From Tetmemena sp. SeJ-2015 (lineage: Eukaryota; Ciliophora; Spirotrichea; Sporadotrichida; Oxytrichidae), in NCBI GenBank assembly GCA_027382625.1, contig JAJKFJ010021272.1, positions 26,344-90,343 of the forward strand: a stretch of 64,000 bases of DNA. Direction: 5' to 3'. Under the pieces are notes generated by a model, which ran no database searches, was not told the origin of the DNA, and saw only the letters and a program-made list of their open reading frames with translations. Both the position numbers and the translations under genes were made by a program. Of this stretch, positions 46,940 to 55,787 are shown one piece after another. Positions within the stretch are counted from its first letter, which is position 1, and every line of letters begins with the position of its first letter.

Positions 46940-47515
46940 TCTGGATTGTGTAATCCCTATTTTTCGAATGTTAACAAGAAAAATAGGTTATTGAGTAAAA
47001 TTTCCCCTCCTTTATTGTCAACATATAAGTCATTAGTGCCAAAATTTGTGATGATAAATCCAAAATTTTCATTTATAAATATTAGATTCTTCGCTCTGAT
47101 ATTTTTTAAAAACAAATCAATTATTCTTTATTTTCACAAAAAAGAGAGAAAATAGTCAAAATCAATAAATTAAGTTCTAAAACAAAATTAAATAATTCTT
47201 AAGCTTTGAATTGGTGAACAACTAGATGATTTAAGTTTAGAATGATGGCATAAGTGATTATTCTATAAATATTTATAGTGCAATAAATCTTAACGAGCAT
47301 TAAATTTGACTATTTTCTCTCTTCTTTGTGAAGATAATGAATAATTAATTTGTTTTTAAAAAAATATCAGAGCAAAAAATTTAATATTTATAAATGAAAA
47401 TTTTAGATTTACCATCACAATTTTGGCACTTTAACTCATAATTTTACAATAAAGGAGGGGAAATTTTACTCAATAACCAATTTTTCGTATTATTAAAAGA
47501 AAAAAGGGCTCACAC
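46940..47515. mobile_element. Foldback (inverted-repeat) element
   Basis: Two arms of about 210 bp (46945-47165 and 47300-47515) are imperfect inverted copies around a spacer of about 135 bp. Matching marks include AAAGGAGGGGAAATTTTACTC on the right against its reverse complement on the left, and TGACTATTTTCTCTC. No coding frame. Likely a MITE-like or hairpin element in germline-limited DNA. Confidence 0.7.
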
Positions 47516-47903
47516 ATTATTAGAGATCGAATGATTTTTAGAAGGTCTTGAGATCTGTGCTCCTATCCTAAATATGTTATTTTTATAATATTTTTACGAA
47601 TGAAAATAAAATTGATATTTAAAATTAACATTAATTAAATCAGCATTATTTTGAAAGGGAAAACTAAATATATTCTTGAAAATATATTCTTGTTATTCTA
47701 AAATATCTTATTTAGATATAGAATGCGACCTTATTCATTAATTATCAATTCGTCATCAAATATTTTGATTATAAATTTAAATTCCTCATAAAGAATAGTA
47801 ATTCGTTGATAGAATTTTGTAAGAATCTCTAAAAAAAGAAATTGGTATGATTGATGTTTTAAGGTTTGAAATTAAAAGATCTTTGTTCTTAATGAGATGT
47901 TAC

Positions 47904-49880
47904 TCACTTAGAATAAGGTTAACATTGTAGTTTGTACTAGTCAGTTAAGATTGCATACCCGTACTTGAAGGAGTCGTCGTAAATTCTGACAGAGCCAAAT
48001 AAATTATATTGTTACAAAATAATATTAATATTTATATATTTTAAGATGCCAATGTATTGCTGCTTCACTTAAGATATAGTTGCAATTTAATTAAAAGTGA
48101 AATTAAAAATGAATGAAGAGTAGAAAAAAGTATTAGTCTGATAAATTTTGAGGTAAAAATCTCAATATTGGGTTTCAGATTACTTTTTGAATTGAAGTTT
48201 GCTCTTTTGACTTAAATTTTAGAAATCTTTGCGATGAGAAGTTGATGCTACAAACTATGAAACCAGAAATTAAAAACGAATTTCCAAATTTATGCGATAA
48301 ATAACTCTTTAAAGATTGAACTGCAATAATTAAAATTCTTAGAAGATAAAGCGAATGATAATAAATTTAATCAAAATTCACACTTTTTTATTTAGCAAAT
48401 TTATTTTTTGTTAAATTTTCAGCTATAATTTAAATTTAAAGATAAATTTCAAAAATAAATGGGAGGGAACTTTCCTCACTACTCACTTTTCATATTAAAA
48501 AATGATAATTATTAGCTTATAATTAACTAAAAAAGTACAATTTTATCCTAATTCAAATTAAGAGAGCTTATCAAATTCAAATTCTTCATCTAAAAATATT
48601 TGGGAATTAATTTCAAGCAAAAGTTAAATTATAAAGGGATAGGAATAATTTAGGAAAATAAATCAATGCATTCTTAAATATAAGATTTATAATTTTTTTT
48701 AAAAAATATTTCGAAATAAAAAAGTCTTCAAGACCTCTTTTTACTTTAGAATTATCATTAAAATAAATTAAGCTAAAATTAAGTTTTAGGGAATATGTAC
48801 AGTTGCTTTTTGTATGCATAATGAATTATAAAATTTAATTAATTCTTCATTTATTCCTAATATTTCTTTAGAGGATAAAAATATCATTACACGTAGACAT
48901 GAAAAGTGTTCTTCAAGGAATTAAATCTTTAAAAATGTGTCAACACTTTATAACTAATATATCGAAAACATATGTTCTTATTTTTAAAACAAGGATGGTT
49001 TAATTTCAAGAATTCTTTCCACAGATTAGCTCAAGCTCTATATTCTAAACTGAAGAAAATGATCATGATATGCCCTCTGAATTTTAATTGAGGCCAATGA
49101 AATAGCAGCTTTGGTTAATTTTAGGCTACCTTGTGATTTTTATATTTTAATGAAAAAGTGGATGATTAAAAAAGGACCCCCAAATTAAAAATATAGATGA
49201 GATTAATTATATCCCAATCATTGTATAAATTATGCCATCTTAAAATTAAATGATACCTTTTAAATATTACTGTTTTTTTTCTACTAAGTTTTATAATACA
49301 TGACGCATTAGGTAGAGGGTCCTGTGGCGACATTGAATCTAGCTTATAAATACAAATCAAATTAAATAGATAACTACGGTATCATTGTAAACCGCTGCAG
49401 CAGTTGCAATTGGAAGCAGGTTTCTTTTCTCATCTTCAGTGGCAGTGCGCTTTCTTCCAATTTCATCAATTATAAATTGTGTTTCTTTTAATTATAATTA
49501 TGTAGAGCTTGTTGGAAGCGGCAGCTTGCTTAGCAATGTTTTGTAGTTCCAACTTTTTCTCTTAGGACAACATGGTGAAGTCCGAGTCAAGACCGTAACC
49601 CATCTTAGTCAAGCCAGGTTCAGTGCCCCAGTTTGTTAAGTTTCCGTATTAAATCCAGCTGTACTCAACCGAATTCTCCTCGTTGAAAGTTTAAAATACA
49701 AAAAGTATCTTATTTTTTTAAACATAATATAAAGAGTACAACTTCAGCATGTCCTTAACTTTAAAAATATTTAAAACTCTGTAGTTAGACTCTGAAAGTT
49801 AGGCAGCGGTCAATCTAAGCAGTATGACTATTGTCGAAAGAAAAATAAATAAATTTAGTTCAAAGAGCGGTCTTCAGCAT
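47904..49880 (-). CDS. Secreted-protein array, subfamily F1 member 4
   Basis: ATG at 49880 (MLKTAL, then STIVILLRLTAAQLSESN through a TCTTT pointer), TGA at 47904-47906. Central parts include VEYSWI and YGNL, KLYII joined to DEIGRKRTATEDEKRNLLPI, and DTV followed by DSMSPQDPLPNASCIIKLSR. The end is KQQYIG joined through TTGGC to SVRIYDDSFKYGYAILTDQY with LQC. The cysteine pair is kept. The IES before KQQYIG is over 1 kb. The third conserved IES (after SESNYR) has pointer AGTT, as in paralogs. Confidence 0.65.
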
Positions 49881-50034
49881 AAAAATAAAGTCATTTAATT
49901 TCGAAAGCATGAGTGAAAGATTTATAAGTAATTTATTATAAAATAATCAAGGAATCTTATTATATAAGGGGTAAATCCAATCATTAAAAAATTCATAACT
50001 TATCATTTCTTGTTAAATGTTCTGAGGAGATAAT

Positions 50035-50042
50035 AAGAATTC
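50035..50042. repeat. Target-site duplication AAGAATTC, left copy
   Basis: AAGAATTC recurs at 51724-51731 on the other side of a 1.68-kb element. The paralogous regions upstream of F1 members 2, 3 and 5 have a single uninterrupted AAGAATTCTT at the matching place. Confidence 0.8.
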
Positions 50043-50210
50043 GAGTGGGAGGGAGTCTAGACAACTATAAAATAATCATTAGATCTTGATTATAGGACAG
50101 ATACAATTAGATGATCTGTGAAATATATTTTATTATACATATATAGAGAGAAGAAGACACAGGCTGAAAAGTATTTGCTATGATTATTTCTGAAATTCCT
50201 GCAGTCTCCT

Positions 50211-50472
50211 TCAAAATTGATTTCTAAGACGTAGTTTTGCATGTTTCTAAAGCATTTTTAATTACTCTATTTGCTTTAGCTTGCTTCCATTTTTCTCATA
50301 AATTTCTTTCTCAATGATGATCTAAGCTAAACATTGTATGAAATATAATCTTACCTTTACTCTTAACTTTTCTCACATCCTTGTATGATTTTTGTGTATG
50401 ATGAATTGTAGTTCCTTATCTCATCTAAAGTCTGCGCAGTTGTTGTTTTCGCTCACCTCTTTGAAAAACCAT
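50211..50472 (-). CDS. Small basic protein (77 aa) with one intron, inside a transposon-like element
   Basis: ATG at 50472 (MVFQRGERKQQLRRLQMRQG), TGA at 50211-50213. A 28-nt GT-AG intron (50326-50353; GTAAGA to TTTAG on the minus strand) splits it. Exons of 119 and 115 nt sum to 234 nt, a multiple of three. The product is K/R/Q-rich and probably helical (IIIEKEIYEKNG, KQIEQLKMLQKHAK). No family recognised. An intact intron-bearing frame inside an inverted-repeat element suggests a captured host gene or an element-encoded accessory protein. Confidence 0.6.
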
Positions 50473-50965
50473 TTTGGTTTAAAAATACCTAAATTAATAA
50501 AATCAATTTTATATCAGCTACATTAATGATTTGAACAACTTTGAATTGAAGAAACTAATTTCGCAGATCATCTAATTGCATCTGTCTTATACTATTTTTT
50601 GTTTAAAAATTGTAATAGGGATAATTTTGAAACTCTTTAAAATATATTCATTATAAGTTTATATTTTTAATAAAAACTTCTCTTTATCATTAGAAAATTC
50701 TTACTAAATGTGTATCATCCATTTAATGATATATTTTATAAAGATACATAAAGCCTATGCTAAAAAAAGATAATATCTCAAACCAATTATTCTATATCTT
50801 AAAAATGGAGAGAGAAATAGTAAAATGCATGACTCTTACAATTTATGGAGATGAACTATAGGTTATTTAAGGAATAATCCCTGAAATTTTAATAAACTGG
50901 CTTTTTAATATGGCTCAAACAAGATTACGTTATCGATGATAAGAGCTATAAATTACTGTTATGAC

Positions 50966-51048
50966 AAGGTGAATGGAGCAGTCCGAGTGGCCAGCTGATA
51001 ACGGTAGGGGATTTAAATAATAATCATCGAGTTCGAATCTCTTCATTT
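50966..51048 (+). other. tRNA-like remnant (weak)
   Basis: Contains CAGTCCGAGTGGCC and GAGTTCGAATCTC, resembling a D arm and T arm of a long-variable-arm tRNA. The acceptor stem does not close at the right spacing and the T stem has mismatches. Best regarded as a tRNA-derived relic or coincidence inside the 1.68-kb element. Confidence 0.2.
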
Positions 51049-51723
51049 CATATATTCAAATAAAATCGCAGAATTCAGTAATAAACTTATACCTCCTAAT
51101 ATAAATCTAGATGAAATAATAAAATGACTTATCATTCTTGAAAGGTCTTGATCATGGGAATATTATTGAAGTATAAAAATTACAAGGATCGAGAAAACAG
51201 ATCTCAACTGAGATGGTGATAGCATCTAACCGCAGATCATGAAGAGTAATTGCATTTCGTAATAAAAAAATGAAATAGTAAAAATAATCAGATTTAAGAA
51301 AGCAATAAATAAGAAGGGCTTAAGGGTAATTTTTATTTTTTTATTATTATTGACGATTTTCTTTTCGTATACATTCCATAATATAAGGAAGCAGGTTATT
51401 AAAATAAAATTTAAAACTGAAAAATCCCGCATTTGACTATTTCTCTCTCTTTTTAAGATAAGGAATTAAGGGTTTGAGATATTTTTAGCATAGGCCTATT
51501 TTATCTTTATTAATTAGATCATTATAACTTATTAAGGAAGAATTCTGATAAAGATTTATAATTAAATCCATAAAATTTATCGTGAATGTTTATCTTTGCT
51601 ATAACACATTTTTACAGTATAAGTGTAATTTTTACACACAAAAAAATATAAATTGAAAAATAGAATGAAATAGTCGAGATCTAATGATTTATAGTGTTGT
51701 CTAGATACGTTTGTTCTCCCTCC

Positions 51724-51731
51724 AAGAATTC
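51724..51731. repeat. Target-site duplication AAGAATTC, right copy
   Basis: Immediately follows the CTCCCTCC end of the 1.68-kb element; continues as TTATC, matching the flank of the paralogous empty sites. Confidence 0.8.
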
Positions 51732-52614
51732 TTATCAAATATATGAAAAAACCTATTCAATAGAATGATTTCTGGTAATCTGAATATATCTTTTGTTCTA
51801 AATTCAAATTTACTTTCTTTTAAAAAGTACAATTTGAATTTAAATCAAAATGCAAATTACATTTTATTTAGTTTATATTAACATGAATAATGCTTGAAAT
51901 TTAAATTATAAACTTATAATTAATATTAAAAACTAATATCAAATAAGTCAACAATATTATATTTAAATATAATAGATATTTTATAAAATGTCAAATAAAT
52001 TTAATTTTTTAAGGAATTTTTTAAGTGTACATATATATGCCCTATAATATTAAATTTCTAGTGTTTTACACTTTTCTTTATAGTTTAAGAATTGAGTTGA
52101 TCTTTAAAGTAATATTTATAAAGATTTTCTTAATTATGGATTGAATTTTAATTAAAATGATTTCAAATTTATTTTGTTTTATCTCTTTGTTAAAAATAGA
52201 TTAGGATAGATGAAAGAATGATATATGATTTAACTGTAGTATTCGTAAATAAAACTCAAAATAGAGGAATTACGTTTTTTATATAGAAAGGCGAGTGTTT
52301 CTAAATTTTTTAGAAGTCAGTCTCAGACTGATGGACTTAGCACAGTTAAAATTTAAATGAAAATGGGAATTAAGTTAATACATGAATAAATTGTTGGTCG
52401 TTAAATTGTGAAATAGTTAGACATCTATTTGAGGCTTATTCGATAGCTTATTAACTTATAATTTGAGTTTCTTTTACTTATCTCATTCTTCAACTGCCAA
52501 GAATTTAGATTTAATAAATTAATTAATAATTTAATAAAATCTCTTTTCAATTAAATTCTCAGTTATAACTACTCTGAAAGAATAAACTCATTTATTCCAG
52601 AAGATAGTGTCCGC

Positions 52615-55194
52615 TCATTGCTTTAGAGGCTTGCACTATTATATTTAGTCGTTTGTCTTCAATTCTAGGGAGCCTACTCTGGGAGAATTTATGTTAATCA
52701 TGCATAAAAAATAATTTTTATTGTTTGAAGAATTTTTATTTATAGTTATATAAATTTATAAATTACAGAATTCTATTAATCTTCTATATCTTTAAATAAT
52801 TTTACAAATTTTAATCATATTTTATTATATGCCGTAGTATTGCAGGATTAAAAATAATTCCATTTTTAATCTAAATTAAAATGAAAGGGAATCAAATTTA
52901 AACCAATCTTCCAAAACCTATAGTAAATAAAAGGGCATAAAATGAATATTATTTTTAAGAATAGAACTGTAAAGAGTTTTATAAATTGAGACAGATTAAA
53001 ATTGTTCAATTTAGAATAAATTTAAAATGAAAATAGTCAGAGCACTCGGTGAAGGGAGGAATGTGAGCATCATAAATTTAATTATTAAAGCAACAATTTT
53101 ATTTTATAAAAGACTTGTGAAGCTGGGTTTTGGATAGCAGCCTAGATTTTCCACCAGTATTCATATTCGTCTTGGTCGCTGTAAGGTTTTCTTTAGGTAT
53201 TATCGGTGTCAACAATTAAAAGTTATGTTTAATAAAAATAAGAAAAATATAAACCAAAATATTAGGATAATAATTATAAGTGATTGTGATATTCAAATAA
53301 TTTCTTTATTAATACTTAAAATCATGCTAGTCAAACGCGAAATTACTCAAAAATAACTACACATCCTATCTCAGTTTCATTTTGACTCTAAGGTATGGAT
53401 GTAGTCACCCTTATCAGTAGTAATAGCCAGTTCTCAACATCAACTCCATCGCAAAAATGTTGAGAGTGCCAGCGCGCACTATACTCTCGCATTTGAAAGT
53501 TGCTTTGCAGATGAGAAAGTTAGGAGTTGCAGCTGTTCCTCATCGCACTTCTAAGTTTCAAGATGTGCACATCAATTATTTGATTGATCCTCAAACTCTT
53601 CGCCACTAAGCGCACTTCAGTTTGGAGTAGTGCGCGAAGATCTTCCATAGATAGTTTCCTTATCTCAAGATCTCTCCGTAGACTGTAGCAAACATCTTCA
53701 TACAGTAATTGAATGCTTCCAATATCTAATAAAGCCTGAAAATATAATGATAAACTATAAAGCTGTCAAAGCAACTCTCATTTATATTCTTCAACAGAGC
53801 TGTAAGAACTTAAAAATAGAGGATAAATCTTTGAGGAGAATATAAGACAATTTGAGTAGCTTTTTAGAAGACTTAGGTTAGTATTTTTCCGATTAATTCA
53901 AAAATGATTATATATTAAACTTATTCTTACTTCGCTTCATTTTTTGGATTTAAATTGTGATGGCATCTGATATGTAAGCAGCCTTAGCAACAGACTGCCA
54001 TTTATCCTTCTCTTCTTAGGTAGATGAGATGTACTACTCGTTAATATCAATGGACTAAAATATATAAAATATATCATCAAAGAAAGAAAATAACAAAGTT
54101 TATAGGACGCAGTCATATTGATATAGAAGTCTTTGGTATTAATCATCGTATTTAGATGTTTCCATGTGAAAACCATGTTTAAGTCCCCATCCTAAGTTAT
54201 ATTTTATTATAATTTAATTGCTAAATAAGTGTAGAGCTTCAGGAAGTCCCTCACTTTCACTATCTTATATATAAATCATTAAAATATAAATCAATATGGA
54301 CGGGTTTTTAAAAATAAAAAGATGCAAATTTTAACTCAGTCGAAATTTAGATTAATTCTTCCCTCAAATAGTGTATCATGTCTATTATTTGACAATATAG
54401 TATTTTATTAAAATTGATGATTGGTTAAAATAATAAATGGAGACTTGCAAAATGGTGACAGTTGATATCGTAGATTCATCCATGATCTGCAGTTTGTTTG
54501 ATAGCTTATAAAAATGTAGTTTGAGTTTCTTCTTTATCATCTTAAAGTATCTCTCAGCAACGAGTTATGAGTCTGGCACTCTTCATCATCCTCTTCATTT
54601 TCTTCATTAAAACTTGTGTCGCTTATAACTCTTTGCTGAGCACTCCTATTCGAAAGTTGCAAGAATAGAAAATCCTTAAAATTTTAAGCTGAATCAAATG
54701 GTTTAATAATTATTTAAATTAGACACACTTCAACTGCCGCTGATTTATTCCATTTTAATTTGATAAATATGTTTTTAAATCTCTTTTTTATTGAATTATC
54801 AACTATAATTTAAATATTATATGTTTATACTTCTTAGTTGTTTTCTTAATTAAGTTTTTTCCTCATATTAAGCTAATAATTTCTTTTTCTCTAACATTTG
54901 GACTGAATTTCTCTTCATTTTCTTCGATTTATCTGCTCTATATAACTGCTTAAATTATATAGACAAAAATCTGGTGCCGAATTTATAATGTTAACAATAT
55001 TAACTATTTTTCATTAAATTAGCTTAATATTATTTAAAATATAAACACTTTCTAAGAAGTCTAAGATGGATTGGGGCCAGCGGTCACTATGCCCAGCAAT
55101 GCAACGACTGGAAGTTATCTTTAAAATTAAGCAAAATATTAAAGTAGGGTTCATTTAATTTAAAATAATTTTTTATATTTATGGTTTTGAACAT
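52615..55194 (-). CDS. Secreted-protein array, subfamily F2 member B
   Basis: ATG at 55194 (MFK then LPVVALLGIVTAGPNPS, pointer AA), TGA at 52615-52617. Then VRDFLKLYT (joined by pointer GAAAGTG across an IES of about 780 bp), SIDINE..YISSTQEEKDKWQS with KAAYISDAI, VDTDNTQRKPYSDQDEYEYW, DAHIPPFTECSDYFHF (pointer TTTAT), LQYYG and SLELKTNDQIQQCKPLKQ (pointer GGC). Two IESs carry cargo: the signal-peptide-proximal one holds the FHA-gene duplicate (about 54415-54790), and the DAI-to-VDTD one holds a transposase N-terminus (53420-53700). Confidence 0.68.
53420..53700 (+). pseudogene. Transposase N-terminal fragment (helix-turn-helix), in an IES
   Basis: Plus-strand frame under the Q code: SIAKMLRVPARTILSHLKVA, then PHRTSKFQDVHINYLIDPQT, HQAHFSLEQCAKIF and FPYLKISPQTVANIF. 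The first part looks like the DNA-binding helix-turn-helix of Tc1/TBE-type transposases. The last 64 bp match 46655-46720 in inverted orientation, so it is the missing upstream half of the same kind of element. No catalytic part follows. Confidence 0.7.
54415..54790 (-). pseudogene. Duplicated fragment of the FHA gene inside an IES
   Basis: Encodes SAQQRVISDTSFNEENEEDD, parallel to TQQRFIRDTSLNEDYDEDDE of the FHA gene at 16500-16740. A one-base deletion shifts the frame within the LLRDTLKMIK region. Similarity continues into DNA that is IES in the source copy, so the duplication happened at the germline DNA level. Confidence 0.7.
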
Positions 55195-55787
55195 CGAGGT
55201 GAAGGATATTTTTTAATTTATTAAATTTGAGAATAAGGAATCCAATTTATATGGGATTAAACTAGTAGAATCTTAAGTTGACAGTATTTCTTATCACATA
55301 ATTATGTTACATATTTTCTGAGAACAGAATTCTTAATTAAATTATTATTTTTTGCTGATCTATCTTCTTCATTTCTAAAAGGATATCTCTCAAATTTTTA
55401 TATTTTTCTCTCTCCAGTTTAATAGATCTATTGAGACTTATTATTTGTAAAAAAATTTTATAGTACAAAAAATTATTTGTAATAAATCAGAGAAAACTAT
55501 TTAGATCATCATATTAGAAACTACCAATATTTAATTTTACATGGCCGAATGGATCATAGGGAGATATATTAGGTGAAGCATATGCAAAAACAAAGTTTTA
55601 TTTAAGGTGACCAAAAGTGGAAAATTTATATTTGCTAAAAATAAATTTCATCATATTAAAATTGATATTCTTGTAGATACTAATTTATATGGGCGTAAGA
55701 TATTATATAAAAATAAATCGGCGTGTTTGAATTTTAAGGTTTGGAATAAAATGATGCTTTTTTATTCCTAAAGAGAACTGTGTGTAC

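Larger units (their letters stand above)
50043..51723. mobile_element. 1.68-kb element with imperfect terminal inverted repeats, carrying a small gene
   Basis: Left end GAGTGGGAGGGAG followed by TCTAGACAAC and CATTAGATCT; the right end is the inverted equivalent (CTCCCTCC, GTTGTCTAGA, AGATCTAATG), with small indels. The 8-bp duplication AAGAATTC borders it. Nested imperfect inverted repeats of about 33 bp (around 50095-50127 and 50555-50588, centred on CAATTAGATGATCTG) enclose the small gene at 50211-50472. No transposase is visible, so it would be mobilised in trans. Confidence 0.75.

Noticed and set aside
46946..47155. Plus-strand ORF in the foldback element arm
   Set aside because: The inverted arm does not preserve the frame, so it is not under coding constraint.
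51226..51432. Minus-strand hydrophobic ORF in the 1.68-kb element
   Set aside because: AT-rich DNA yields F/I/L/N/K-rich frames by chance; there is no supporting intron, pointer or family signal.
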